In this document: piece by piece, positions 23,201-33,173 of the stretch
Numbering within the stretch: position 1 is the first letter of the stretch
Layout of the letters: the number at the start of each line of letters is the position of its first letter
NCBI GenBank assembly: GCA_031761405.1
Contig: JASEVX010000008.1
Location: forward strand, 37,653,511-37,717,510
Length of the DNA: 64,000 bases
Source: Serripes groenlandicus
Lineage: Eukaryota; Mollusca; Bivalvia; Cardiida; Cardiidae
Reading direction: 5' to 3'
Made by a program: the position numbers and the translations under genes
Notes under the pieces: generated by a model
What the model saw: only the letters and a program-made list of their open reading frames with translations
The model's database searches: none
What the model was told of the DNA's origin: nothing

Positions 23201-24273
23201 GTAATATGCTGGCGAGGCTGTAGTCACCACTTTTCACCTATACTCAATAATACAGACAGACAGACAACTTGTCTGCTATTAGTAATATGCTGGCGAGGCT
23301 GTAGTCACCACTTTTCACCTATACTCAATAATACAGACAGACAGACAACTTGTCTGCTATTAGTAATATGCTGGCGAGGCTGTAGTCACCACTTTTCACC
23401 TATACTCAATAATACAGACAGACAGACAACTTGTCTGCTATTAGTAATATGCTGGCGAGGCTGTAGTCACCACTTTTCACCTATACTCAATCATACAGAC
23501 AGACAGACAACTTGTCTGCTATTAGTAACATGCTAGCGAAGCTGTAGTCACCACTTTTAACCTATACTCAATAATACAGACAGATAGATAACTTGTCTGC
23601 TATTAGTAACATGCTAGCGAAGCTGTAGTCACCACTTTTAACCTATACTCAATAATACAGACAGATAGATAACTTGTCTGCTATTAGTAACATGCTAGCG
23701 AAGCTGTAGTCACCACTTTTCACCTATACTCAATAATACAGACAGATAGATAACTTGTCTGCTATTAGTAACATGCTAGCGAAGCTGTAGTCACCACTTT
23801 TCACCTATACTCAATAATACAGACAGATAGATAACTTGTCTGCTATTAGTAACATGCTGTCGAAGCTGTAGTCACCACTTTTAACCTATACTCAATAATA
23901 CAGACAGACAGATAACTTGTCTGCTATTAGTAACATGCTGGCGAAGCTGTAGTCACCACTTTTAACCTATACTCAATAATACACACAGACAGACAACTTA
24001 TCTGCTATTAGTAATATGCTGGCGAGGCTGTAGTCACCACTTTTCACCTATACTCAATAATACAGACAGATAGATAACTTGTCTGCTATTAGTAACATGC
24101 TAGCGAAGCTGTAGTCACCACTTTTCACCTATACTCAATAATACACACAGACAGATGAAAGGTCCATTTAAAGGTGCAAAGTCGCGTTTCTGTATAATGT
24201 AGGTTCCAAGCACACTGTCCATCTGCTAAGTCATATCAGAATATACACACGTTCAAAGAAGCTTCTAAGAAGC

Positions 24274-24481
24274 GGATGTAAGTAATGAATGGACAGGGTA
24301 TATCTTGACTGTCTGGATGTATGTAATGCATGAACAGGGTATATCTTGACTGTGTGGATGTAAGTAATGCATGATCAGGGTATATCTTGACTGTGCGGAT
24401 GTAAGTAATGCATGAACAGAGTAAATATTGACTGTGTGGATGTGAGTAATGAATGAACAGGGTATATCTTGACTGTGCGGA
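24274..24481. repeat. 41-bp tandem array, five copies
   Basis: The unit is GGATGTAAGTAATGCATGAA followed by CAGGGTATATCTTGACTGTGT. Copies vary at GAATGGA/GCATGAA and TATCTTG/AATATTG. It lies just after the end of the 81-bp satellite and a short unique spacer. Confidence 0.9.
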
Positions 24482-24622
24482 AGTTCACAGTTCACAAAAG
24501 CTAACTTATATCTTTTCACACAGACGTGCTTAAGTCTAGAATGAGATACAGTTATTGCATTGATGAAGTGTATGTGTAATCACCATCATCGTCATCTACG
24601 CCATCATCAACATTATGTGCTG

Positions 24623-24916
24623 TATTGATTGATTGGTTGGGACTTCACAACGGGGTTTTTTTTAATCACATCACGGCGGCCAGCTCACCTGCTCATGTGT
24701 TTCCGAGCGTTTTCACACCAGATCTTAACATAATATACCTTCCACGCAACTGGCCTCTTTTCCACATTGACTGTTAGCCCGTTGGTGAAAGACGAATGAC
24801 GCTTGATACAGTGACTTTTGTCAAACGTCGGAAAGAATGATGGTCGAGCTGGGATTCGAACTCACAACCCCTGGATTGATAGCCCGTGTCGCTACCGACT
24901 GAGCTACCGGTGCTCG
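24623..24916 (-). mobile_element. SINE-1, best full-length copy (minus strand)
   Basis: Read on the minus strand it begins GCCGAGCACCGGTAGCTCAG, TCGGTAGCGACACGGGCTAT, CAATCCAGGGGTTGTGAGTT and CGAATCCCAGCTCGACCA. This is a tRNA-like head with near-canonical A box (TAGCTCAGTCGG) and B box (GTTCGAATCC). The flanks GCCGAGC/GCTCGAC resemble an acceptor stem with one mismatch. The body follows (TTGACAAAAGTCAC, CTTTCACCAACGGGCTAACA, GGCCAGTTGCGTGGAAGG, AGCTGGCCGCCGTGATGTGA), and the 3' end is an ACCAATCAATCAAT tail. It is the reference for other SINE-1 pieces here. Confidence 0.9.
24851..24906 (-). promoter_or_regulatory. Pol III type 2 promoter boxes of the SINE-1 head
   Basis: On the minus strand the A box TAGCTCAGTCGG spans 24895-24906 and the B box GAGTTCGAATCCC spans 24851-24863. 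Spacing (about 32 bp between boxes) and sequence fit tRNA-type internal promoters. Whether it is transcribed cannot be told from sequence. Confidence 0.7.
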
Positions 24917-25089
24917 GCTTATGTGCTGTAGTAGCTATCAACTTCAGCATTAGTCTTTGTCGTTTTCGTCAACATACATCAGGTTTCGTTATCATATTAA
25001 TCATCATCATTAATTTGACTATCTAGTATAATGTTCGTTTTAAGAGAGAGGGATGGTACTCTCTGCAAAAAGAGCATTTACTTACATAT

Positions 25090-25341
25090 CGAGGGCTTGG
25101 CGTGAAACGGTTGTAGCTTAAAACCTATTTTGAATACCCTGGTTTAGGGGCAATTTTGACCCCTTTGTAAACAATGCAAATTTAGGTGCCATTGCTCAGA
25201 ACGAGCAATGGCACCTAAATTTCCATTGTTTACCAAGAAAAATGAAAATGATTTAACGCTTATAAGGACTTCATGGCGAGGTGATTAACCTTGGTACAAA
25301 AATACCAGTTTTAGTTACAACCGTTTCACACCAAGCCCTCG
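25090..25341. mobile_element. Element C copy 1
   Basis: The inverted ends are CGAGGGCTTGGCGTGAAACG and TTTCACACCAAGCCCTCG. The centre is a long hairpin: TTTAGGTGCCATTGCTC, loop AGAAC, GAGCAATGGCACCTAAA. ATAT flanks both sides, consistent with a 4-bp duplication. Subterminal blocks are GGTTTAGGGGCAATTTTGAC and CATGGCGAGGTGATTAACC. No coding capacity. Confidence 0.88.
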
Positions 25342-25704
25342 ATATGTCCTTACAACTCCGGACCGTCTTACTCGAGTAAATAAACTTGTTAACATTCTCA
25401 TATTCCGAAACAGTTCACTAAAGCGCGGACTAATGTCAATTATGCCAACGGTTCGATCATTCAGCTGTTGGTTGTCCGTGATTATGACTGACTATCGTTG
25501 AAAGCGGATTAAAGTTCTATTTAAACGAGCAAACAGATGTTCGTATGTTATACCAAGCGGCCTCGTTACCGGGCGGTGATCATAAATGGGGTTAATGGCT
25601 TTGTACTGAGACTTAAAGTTAAAGCATTCCGACAAAATACTGACTGATGATAATAACTCTTGGAAAAGAAATGTTATCACAAAACAGCAATAGCCCTTAG
25701 ATTA
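25342..25704. other. No recognisable gene or repeat
   Basis: Short unique-looking stretch. The minus-strand frame at 25492-25680 shows no recognisable family feature. Confidence 0.4.
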
Positions 25705-26105
25705 CCTAATCATTTTACACATACAGACGCTTTCTGACGCCTCTGCAGCAGACGACTTTTTAAAACATTGTGGCAAAAGAAGAAATTTCTCAAAACGAGC
25801 AATTTCTTCTTTTGCCATAATGTTTTCAACTTCTTTCTGTAATAAAACAGAACAGAACAGAACATATATTTTATTTTCAACTTAAGCATATACAGCTCAT
25901 GATTGATATTCACAAAAAAATATACATACAGAAATAGTTATAACAATGAAATAGTTGAGAAATAGTAATTAAATAAGTTTATATGCATATGTATAAACAC
26001 ACATATATACACAAGCAAATCATTCATGAACAGAGACGACCAATTGTTTTGTTTAGATGATCTCAAAGTCGTCTGCTGCAGATTTGTTGTATGTGGGAAA
26101 GGGTT
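25705..26105. mobile_element. MITE-B split by repeat F
   Basis: The left part has ACACATACAGACGCTTTCTG, ACGCCTCTGCAGCAGACGAC, hairpin GAAATTTCTCAAAACGAGCA and TTTTGCCATAATGTTTTCAA. At about 25841 it is interrupted by a minus-strand repeat F. It resumes near 26045 with CTCAAAGTCGTCTGCTGCAG and GTGGGAAAGGGTTCA. Confidence 0.75.
25845..26045 (-). mobile_element. Repeat F copy 2, nested in a MITE-B
   Basis: It starts (plus strand) AACAGAACAGAACAGAACAT, complement of the TTCTG tail. TTTTATTTTCAACTTAAGCA, CAGCTCATGATTGATATTCA, TAAGTTTATATGCATATG and CATATATACACAAGCAAAT follow, matching 4155-4445 in reverse. It lacks the 15-bp expansion seen there. Confidence 0.75.
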
Positions 26106-26272
26106 CATCCTTTTACTCATACAGACACTTTCGGGATATATCTGCTGCAATCGACTTTAGGAAATATTTTGACAAAAAGAAAACTGTTCATCATGAGTAA
26201 TTTCATATTTTGCCACATTATTTCAGCTCTACAGAATGATTGTATGTTCAACATAATGTTGGAAAGGGTTAA
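26103..26272. mobile_element. Decayed MITE-B abutting the previous one
   Basis: TTCATCCTTTTACTCATACA starts the copy and TTGGAAAGGGTTAA ends it. Between them are ATCTGCTGCAATCGACTTTA, tip GTTCATCATGAGTAAT and CATATTTTGCCACATTATTT. It shares its left boundary with the right end of the preceding copy. Confidence 0.6.
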
Positions 26273-26640
26273 TTATATAAACGAGATTCTCTTGAATATG
26301 TGAGTACGGTCAAAATAGGTCACACCACAGGTACTTTGTGCCCATTCAAGATCTAGATCAGACCAAACACCGTTAGAGTACAAGCATCTATGTTTTATCG
26401 TTATTACTATTTATTACAAAACTCCCGAATGTCGGTTATCGTATCAAATAATAATAATAGTATAAGTTTTGGTAGCTGAAAATGGGTTCTTTTAATTTTC
26501 TACTGAATCTTCGAATATATAAGTGATTTAGTCTGGTGAGACTTACTGTTTGCATACATTTCTAAAAGATGACAATTAAATACAACATTTGACGGAACAC
26601 TAAACGCAGAGTCCTACTAGGTTAAATTTGCTTGTTGCAT
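26273..26640. other. No recognisable gene or repeat
   Basis: AT-rich sequence with an ATAATAATAATAG-like microsatellite patch near 26448. Nothing else is identifiable. Confidence 0.4.
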
Positions 26641-26649
26641 TTTCATGAT

Positions 26650-27575
26650 GCAAACACAAACACGAAGACACAACGACATGGACATAAAACACTATGGAGA
26701 CAAAACAACGTCGAATACAACACCAACGCGGAGACACAACGACATGGACATAAAACACTATGGAGACAAAACAACGTCGAATACAACACCAACGCGGAGA
26801 CACAACGACATGGACATAAAACACTATGGAGACAAAACAACGTCGAATACAACACCAACGCGGAGACACAACGACATGGACATAAAACACTATTGAGACA
26901 AAACAACGTCGAATACAACACCAAAGCGGAGATACAACGACATGGACATAAAACACTATGGAGACAAAACAACGTCGAAAACAACACCAACGCGGAGACA
27001 CAACGGCATGGACATACAACACTATGGAGACAAAACAACGTCGAATACAACACCAACGCGGAGACACAACGACATGGACATACAACACTATGGAGACAAA
27101 ACAACGTGGAAAACAACACTATGGAGACAAAAAAACGTGGAAAACAACAACAGGGAGAGAACACAACGCGGAAAACAACACTGTGGAGACAAAACAACGT
27201 GGAAAACAACAACAGGGAGAGAACACAACGCGGAAAACAACACTGTGGAGACAAAACAACGTGGAAAACAACAACAGGGAGAGAACACAACGCGGAAAAC
27301 AACACTGTGGAGAGAACACAACGTGGAAAACAACACTGTGGAGACAAAACAACAACAGGGAGAGAACACAACAAGGAAAAAAACACTGTGGAGAGAACAC
27401 AACGTGAAAAACAACACTGTGGAGACAAAACAACGTGGAAAACAACAACAGGGAGAGAACACAACGCGGAAAACAACACTGTGGAGAGAACACAACGTGG
27501 AAAACAACACTGTGGAGACAAAACAACGTGGAAAAAACAACAACAGGGAGAAACACCAACGAGAAGACACGGGTG
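26650..27575. repeat. Two-part tandem array, 66-bp then 62-bp units
   Basis: The first part (to about 27110) has ~7 copies of a 66-bp unit: CGTCGAATACAACACCAACG, CGGAGACACAACGACATGGA, CATAAAACACTATGGAGACA, AAACAA. It grades into a related 62-bp unit: CGTGGAAAACAACAACAGGG, AGAGAACACAACGCGGAAAA, CAACACTGTGGAGACAAAAC, AA, with several internally shortened copies. GGAGACAAAACAACGT is shared by both. Because 62 is not divisible by three, the long frames (26632-27576 plus, 26643-27521 minus) shift phase from unit to unit; this is a minisatellite, not a gene. The plus strand is strongly C-poor and A-rich. Confidence 0.93.
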
Positions 27576-27694
27576 ACTTCTGAATTCCCATAGTATCCGT
27601 AATTACAAAGCATCTTTCTGTATATGATTTGATATTTGGTCTTAGAAATCACCGGCAGTTTAGTAAGTATATATCCTCAGTGTAATAGATTGTT

Positions 27695-28042
27695 TCCATC
27701 CTCGCTGGATTAGACGACTTTGACGGACGCAATCGCAAACGGCTTTTGAAAACGCTTGGACAATTTGAAAAAATATCAATATAATCATTTTTCTTTTTCA
27801 AACTATATTTTTGTAACTTTACGTCTCCGTTTTGTATGTTACAGATGTGCTAAGTATTTGGCAGACGTCTTTTAGAAATACTATCAGAAAGGAGGAAGCA
27901 CATCCTTATTATTCCAATAAGTTCCTTTTTCCCAAATTGTTTTCAACTTTTAATCAATATTATTATTCCAATGGATAACATATTATACATTATCCTCGAA
28001 CGCTTTAAAAACAGACGACTTTAATACTTATAGTGTCAGGCT
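27695..28042. mobile_element. Decayed MITE-B-like remnants
   Basis: ATTAGACGACTTTGACGGAC, CGGCTTTTGAAAACGC, GGCAGACGTCTTTTAGAAAT and CCCAAATTGTTTTCAACTTT, then AAACAGACGACTTTAATAC, recall MITE-B landmarks with heavy decay. Copy number and borders are uncertain. Confidence 0.35.
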
Positions 28043-28245
28043 TAACCCTTTCCCACATACAACAAATCTGCAGCAGACGACTTAGAAAACCTATACACAA
28101 ACACGAGAACAATCTCCATAAATGAGGGTTAAATTATTAATAGTAAAAAGAGAGTTGAAAACATTTCGTCAAAAGGAGACATTGCTTGTTTATAGGGTTA
28201 ATGCAAATAGAAGGACATTGATTTGTAGAGCAATCTCCTAAACGG
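28043..28245. mobile_element. MITE-B, left part
   Basis: It begins TTAACCCTTTCCCACATACA, with AATCTGCAGCAGACGACTTA, AATCTCCATAAATGAGGG, GTTGAAAACATTTCGTCAAA and GGAGACATTGCTTGTTTATA. The sequence departs at the hairpin, so the right half is missing or replaced (GAGCAATCTCCTAAACGG may be a displaced arm). Confidence 0.6.
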
Positions 28246-28444
28246 CCCAGACCTCGCATGTCAAATTGGTAACGAAGCATATCCTCGCTGTTCGCGTTCC
28301 AGATACACATCGCTTCGTTTTGTTACGTAGTGCAATACTTTCATGCTACTATATTGTATCAATCATGTTAATAAAATGGTAATTTGATGTTATTATATTA
28401 CCTTATTATTAGATCTGTGTATCTTTGCTGAACACGTAGATGGT

Positions 28445-28592
28445 TGTAACCCTGTCCCACTTGTAGACGCCTCTTTTTCCATTTGCCAGAATGATTTCAA
28501 CTTTATTCAATAATCATCATATCATTTATAAAGATTATCTATATATTTCAGAGTCGTCTGCTGCAAATTTGCTGTATGTGGGAAAGATTAAC
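28445..28592. mobile_element. MITE-B with internal deletion
   Basis: TGTAACCCTGTCCCACTTGT and AGACGCCTCTTTTTCCATTT show the left end fused directly to the right hairpin arm (TTGCCAGAATGATTTCAACT). It continues to GAGTCGTCTGCTGCAAATTT and TATGTGGGAAAGATTAA. The left hairpin arm is deleted. Confidence 0.6.
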
Positions 28593-28656
28593 TTCTTATG
28601 GTAGCATGATGGAGTTTTTTCGCGCAGCCTACGAAGTATAATTCTATTTTTGGGGT

Positions 28657-28844
28657 TTACCCTTTCCCACATACAGCCGTGTGACGACGGACGACATTTG
28701 AAAACATTGATGGAATTACCGATAATGAACCCTTTCTCCATTTGTCACAATTTGTTCAACTCTCTCGAATAATTAAACTTTGATAAATAGTTTTCAAACT
28801 CGTCTGCTGCAAACTTAGTGCGTTGTATGTGGGAAACGATTAAC
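28657..28844. mobile_element. MITE-B with shortened hairpin
   Basis: TTTACCCTTTCCCACATACA and TATGTGGGAAACGATTAA are the ends. GGACGACATTTGAAAACATT is followed by a decayed tip (ACCGATAATGAACCC) and CTCCATTTGTCACAATTTGT. Confidence 0.6.
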
Positions 28845-28875
28845 GTAAATACGATAGAAACTCAGACATATACGT

Positions 28876-29320
28876 TTTACTGGAGATTCGACCATCTATT
28901 TCCGAGACCACGCCAAGTTTACCGGAAATTCGACCATCTAGTTCCGAGACCATGCCAAGATTACCGGAGATTCGACCATCTAGGACTGAGACCATGCCAA
29001 GATTACGAGAGACTCGACAATCGAGTTTCGAGACCATGCTAAGTTCATGGGAGATTCGACCATCTAGTTCCGAGACCATGTCAAGTTCATGAGAGACTCC
29101 TCCATCCAGCTTCGAGACCATGTCAAGTTTATTGGAGACTCCTCCATCCAGCTTCCAGACCATGCCAAGTTTATGGGAGATTCTACCAACGACTTTCGAG
29201 ACCATTTTTAAGTTAATTGGAGACTCCAGCATTCCAGATTCGACCATGGATTTGTGAGACCGTACCAAGTTTACTGGAGTCTCTGCCATCTAGTTCCGAG
29301 AAAATGCTACGTTTACCCGA
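28876..29320. repeat. 42-bp tandem array, about ten copies
   Basis: The unit is GAGACCATGCCAAGATTACC, GGAGATTCGACCATCTAGTT, CC, with diverged copies (TTCATGAGAGACTCC, CCATCCAGCTTCCAGACC). Divisibility by three gives an open minus frame (28840-29289) that I do not call a gene. Confidence 0.9.
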
Positions 29321-29561
29321 GCCTGCCGCAGCTTTATATTTCATGAAGTTTCGTGCTGAAAAGTTACCTTCCACCTTCCACCGTCCCGTGAAGTGTTTGT
29401 CCCAGATAACTGTTGTCCCAGTATCCGAAAACATTTTTAACTTAACGAAAAATTAAGCTTATTTATTGTTCTGAAATCCTTCGTTGACCTCAACACCCTA
29501 TATTGTCGTGAAAGTTGTCTATGTTAGACGATTAATCTAAGCACCTGAACCAAGACTATTT

Positions 29562-29808
29562 CGAGGGCTTGGCGTGAAACGGTTGTAACTAAAATTGGTA
29601 TTTTTTTTACCAAGGTTAATCACCTCGCCATAAAGTCTTTATAAGCGTTAAATCATTTTTCTTGGTAAACAATGGAAATTTAGGTGCCATTGCTCGTTCT
29701 GAGCAATGGCACCTAAATTTGCATTGTTTACAAAAGGGTCAAAATTGCCCCTAAACCAGGGTTTTCAAAATAGGTTTTAAGTTACAACTGTTTCACACCA
29801 AGCCCTCG
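29562..29808. mobile_element. Element C copy 2
   Basis: Ends CGAGGGCTTGGCGTGAAACG and TTTCACACCAAGCCCTCG; hairpin TTTAGGTGCCATTGCTC, loop GTTCT, GAGCAATGGCACCTAAA. Flanks ATTT and ATGT nearly match. It is inverted relative to copy 1. Confidence 0.88.
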
Positions 29809-29865
29809 ATGTACTCTTCTCTTCTGTGTATTAAGTGAACAATCGTTAATGTGACAATGTTTTTG

Positions 29866-30081
29866 TTAACCCTTTCCAACATAAAGAAAATATGCAGCAG
29901 ACGACTTTGAAAACATCTAGGCAAACATGTTGAAGATCTCCATAAATGAAGGTATACTTACTGCAAAAAGTTGAAAACATTGTGGCAAAAGGAGAAATTG
30001 ATCGATTTGAACAATTTCTCCTTTTGTCACTATGTTTTCAAAAGTCGTCTGCTGGAGATGCATCAAAATGCGTCTATATAA
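29866..30081. mobile_element. MITE-B, left member of an abutting pair
   Basis: TTAACCCTTTCCAACATAAA opens the copy. GTGGCAAAAGGAGAAATTGA, tip TTGATCGATTTGAACAA, CTCCTTTTGTCACTATG and GTCGTCTGCTGGAGATGCAT follow, running to GCGTCTATATAA. Its right terminus (GAGGGAAAGGG) is lost where the next copy starts. Confidence 0.78.
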
Positions 30082-30307
30082 CCCTTTCCCTCATATAGAC
30101 GCTTTCTGACGCCTCTGCAGCAGACGGCTTTTTGAAAACATAGTGACAAAAGAAGAAATTGCACAAAACGTGCACTTTCTCCTTTTGCCACATTGTTTTC
30201 CAATTTTTGTCATAGGTTATCCATTCAATTATGGAGATTTTCTATGTTTTGACAAAATACGTTCAAAGTCGTCTGCTGCAGAATTGTCGTATGAGGGAAG
30301 GGGTTAA
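30078..30307. mobile_element. MITE-B full-length copy (GCAC tip), inverted subtype
   Basis: It starts TATAACCCTTTCCCTCATAT, with the AGACGCTTTCTGACGCCTCT end first, so it is opposite in orientation to the neighbour. The tip is GCACAAAACGTGC. Its right end is GAGGGAAGGGGTTAA. Confidence 0.85.
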
Positions 30308-30524
30308 ATTGGATAAAATGTTTCTTGTATAATCATAAATCTGCAAAGCGGGTTTTTCCCCAATGTGTTTTATTCTGTCTTCTTTTTATTGTGTGTGTTA
30401 TCAGTTTGATAGCATTCTTATTCTACTTAAGTGCCCCATGTTATATCAGACTACAATAGGCCTTTCAGCAGGCAACATGCACTGTTTAAATGTCGTCTGC
30501 TTTGAAATCAAATGAAGAAAGGTT

Positions 30525-30680
30525 AGTTATGGAAAGTACAGCCATGCGGATGAATTAAAACATGTATTAACCAAAACGGGAAATTGCATTTTTAGAGGGT
30601 AATTTCTCCTTTCCCAGGATTTGTTTTGTTGTCATATGCTGCCAATGCGCCAAACGTCGTCTGTCTCAGGTAAGGGGTTA
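30525..30680. mobile_element. Decayed MITE-B remnant
   Basis: ACCAAAACGGGAAATTGCAT, TAATTTCTCCTTTCCCAGGA, GCCAATGCGCCAAACGTCGT and AGGTAAGGGGTTAA keep the order of MITE-B features with heavy substitution. Confidence 0.5.
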
Positions 30681-30707
30681 AATGTTACGGCACTCGTGCA
30701 AACGTAT

Positions 30708-30922
30708 CGAGGGCTTGGCGTGAAACGGTTGTAACTAAAGACCTTGTTTGAAAACCCTGGTTTAGGGGCAATTTTGACCCCTTTGTAAACAATGCAAATT
30801 TGGGTGCCATTGCTCAGAACGAGAAAAAATAATTTAACGCTTATAAAGACTTCATGGCGAGGTGATAAACCTTGGTAAACAAATACCAATTTTAGTAACA
30901 ACCGTTTCACGCCAATCCCTCG
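30708..30922. mobile_element. Element C copy 3, hairpin arm deleted
   Basis: Ends CGAGGGCTTGGCGTGAAACG and TTTCACGCCAATCCCTCG, flanked by GTAT on both sides. One hairpin arm is present (TTTGGGTGCCATTGCTCAGA, ACGAG), but the other (GCAATGGCACCTAAA) is missing; the sequence jumps to AAAAATAATTTAACGC. Confidence 0.85.
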
Positions 30923-31518
30923 GTATGTAGTCTATGGTACCAACGATGATTTGGCTTTGCGAGCGTAAAGGAATTAGTAACCATATGACCGGAAATGACC
31001 TTTTTCAAGATCTCGTGTCTAAAAATATGACAGGCCAGGTGGTCGTGTTGGCAGCCATATTGTTTTTACTTGAAGAAATCGGCAGATAGAGTTCACAGAT
31101 TTGTGTACTGGGTTCCATGTTACTATGTAACACTAACCGCAAAAATGTTCCATCTGTGTGTGCTTCACCCAACAGGTAGTCGTTCGAGTATAAGTAAACC
31201 AAGCCCCGAGATAATGAATGTATTCTTTGAGCTCAAGTAATTGTTTGTCCAGATGCAAATTCATTTAGAAATTGACATTTCAGAAGTATTGTGTTCAGCA
31301 AAGTTCATTTCTGAGGTCAGACCGCTTTCTCGGAGTGTTACAGTTTCGAGCCCAAGTAGATACATCTCACGTGCCAAACCCGTAACGTTTTTTTGGGGGG
31401 TATAACACCAATTTACAAATAGCCTGTTACATATTTGTTACACTGGTAGTGAGACATTGCTACCTTCAGTTATAAGTTGACCACGTGTAATTAATGGTAT
31501 GTAGAATAATCACTTACA
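30923..31518. other. No recognisable gene or repeat
   Basis: Unique-looking sequence. The minus frame at 31005-31202 has no recognisable motif. A GTTTTTTTGGGGGG run sits near 31390. Confidence 0.4.
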
Positions 31519-31745
31519 TATCTAAAAATTGAGCCGTGCACTTAAAAAAAACAGCTTAGCATACTCATCACAAATGTAGATAAGGATATTCATTTCAATC
31601 GTGGTAATCTGATCGTTATCAATGCCCAATTTGAAAAGTGCACTACCATATTGGTGGAATTTAAAAATTGAGCCCTGCACTTGAAAAAATAAAAGATAAC
31701 CTGAGCGTACTCATCACACATGTAGATAATGATCTTCATTTCCAC
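31519..31745 (+). repeat. Two-copy direct repeat (~80 bp, 144 bp apart)
   Basis: AAAAATTGAGCCGTGCACTT at 31525 recurs as AAAAATTGAGCCCTGCACTT at about 31663. Each is followed by a GTACTCATCACA/CATACTCATCACA block, AATGTAGATAAGGAT or ATGTAGATAATGAT, and TTCATTTC. The second copy runs into a MITE-A. Confidence 0.7.
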
Positions 31746-32003
31746 TTGTCGCGCGATAAACCAACAGTATGGCCTCTGCGTAATGTATAGACCCAAATCA
31801 GCCTGCGCATTCCGCGCAGGCTAATCCGGGCCGACACATTCCGGCTCATGAGGATAGAGGTATAGAGTAATGATTCCTGAAACAGAAAATCCACAAGAGG
31901 CGAAAAGTGTATGTCCGGGTAAGCCTGCGCGACATGTTTAGGCTGATCCGGGTCGATACTTTACGCAGAGTCCACACTGTTGGTTTTCTCGCGGGACGGC
32001 TCA
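31743..32003. mobile_element. MITE-A copy 4
   Basis: The left end is decayed (ACTTGTCGCGCGATAAACC), the right end intact (TCTCGCGGGACGGCTC). The core has CCTCTGCGTAATGTATAGAC, CTGCGCATTCCGCGCAGGC and GAGTAATGATTCCTGAAACA. Orientation matches copy 1. Confidence 0.85.
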
Positions 32004-32875
32004 TGTGCAGGAGGGACGATGCTTATCAAAGGTCTCTTTGACGAATTGGCGAACAGTGCAGAACCAGACCCAACTGCATGGAGTTTGGTGTAGATATTTA
32101 TTATTGCTTAATGATCTATGGTAGGTTATTGTAGAGCTCGATCCATACTTTAGTTGTTTTAGAAAAAGAATATTATAACACTTGAAAATATTTATAGAAA
32201 GCTTCGACTCACCTTTGGTCCTATGATATCGGGGATAATTAATGGAAAGATCAAGAAATGTGTTTTGTGAAATGTGGTGCGGCGAATCAAGGTGGTCACG
32301 TGACTGGGAGGGAGAAGACGCCACTGATATATTACTGGAATTGTGTGTTGAAACAGCGTATAACTCATTCGATCAACACAGTGAAATAACATGAAGGTAT
32401 TTCACTGGGAACTAAACGCATGAAGGTATTACAGCCGACAATTTCCACCACAGGTAACAAATAATTAGTTAGCCTACCCTACCCTGTTAACAAGTGACGC
32501 GGTGAATATATCTGGGTGTGTTAGACTTTTCTCAATTGGAAACCGGCTAGCGATTGAAGTATTTTGGCACGAGCACAGAATTCAAGCTGTAAACACTTAT
32601 TCTGATTTACGCGGGTTTAACCAATACGTACCTATCTTATTTAACACGAAGTTAAGCAAAATGTTCAAACTATATTTAGACTAAGATCAGTCTTGAAATT
32701 CATGTAGTCTAATCGTGATCAATATTTTCGATACTAATGAGTTAGTTCTGATTAAAAGACTACAGTTACATTTTTAAAGAACTTGAGAAAATGAAAGACT
32801 GGTGGTTCCACAGTCAGGAATTCGGCAGAATTGGAATTAAACATACACTTCGTGGATTCTATGAAAGATTATTTG
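32004..32875. other. No recognisable gene or repeat
   Basis: Unique-looking sequence. Overlapping minus-strand frames (32001-32324, 32192-32392) and a plus frame (32502-32684) lack domains, repeats or other support. Confidence 0.4.
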
Positions 32876-32911
32876 CTTGATTGGTGTTTCACGACGATTT
32901 CAACAGTATTT

Positions 32912-33172
32912 GAGCCGTCCCGCGAGAAAACCAACATTATGGCCTCTGCGTAATGTATCGATCCAGATCAGCCTGCGCAGTCCGCGCAGACTGATCCGGA
33001 CCGACACATTCCGTCACATGGGGATAAAGGTATAGAGTAATGATTCCTGAAACAGAACATCCACAGGAGGCGAAAAGTGTTTATCCGGGTAAGCCTGCGC
33101 GGCATGCTAAGGCTGATCCGGGTCGATACTTTACGCAGAGTCCGCAATGTTGGTTTTCTCGCGGGACGGCTC
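32912..33172. mobile_element. MITE-A copy 5
   Basis: Canonical ends GAGCCGTCCCGCGAGAAAAC and TCTCGCGGGACGGCTC. The core has CAGCCTGCGCAGTCCGCGCA and GGATAAAGGTATAGAGTAAT. Just upstream, GATTGGTGTTTCACGACGAT and TTCAACAGTATT resemble a minus-strand SINE 3' end cut by this insertion; no SINE body is visible on the other side. Confidence 0.9.
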
Positions 33173-33173
33173 A

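Larger units (their letters stand above)
11455..24157. repeat. 12.7-kb satellite array, 81-bp unit
   Basis: About 155 tandem copies of an 81-bp unit: ACAGACAGATAGACAACTTG, TCTGCTATTAGTAACATGCT, GGCGAGGCTGTAGTCACCAC, TTTTAACCTATACTCAATAA, T. Common variants are TTTTCACC, AAGCTGTAG, ACAAGCTGG, CACACAGACAGACAACTTAT, GACAGTTAACTTG and TAGTAATATGC. Most length changes are multiples of 4 in the ACAG/ATAG part. The block AGACAAcTTGTCT is an odd palindrome. An open frame (21982-22413) exists only because 81 is divisible by three; other units carry stops. No interspersed element interrupts the array, suggesting active homogenisation. Confidence 0.96.

Noticed and set aside
11455..24157. CRISPR array
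   Set aside because: The whole 81-bp unit repeats with no unique spacers, and the context is eukaryotic.
24845..24916. Functional tRNA gene on the minus strand
   Set aside because: A and B boxes are good, but extra bases separate the acceptor-like stem from the D arm and the sequence runs on as a SINE body with an AATC tail.
26632..27576. 314-codon open frame rich in Gln, Arg and Asn
   Set aside because: It spans a switch from 66-bp to 62-bp units, so the encoded repeat changes phase; several other frames are also open. This is minisatellite behaviour.
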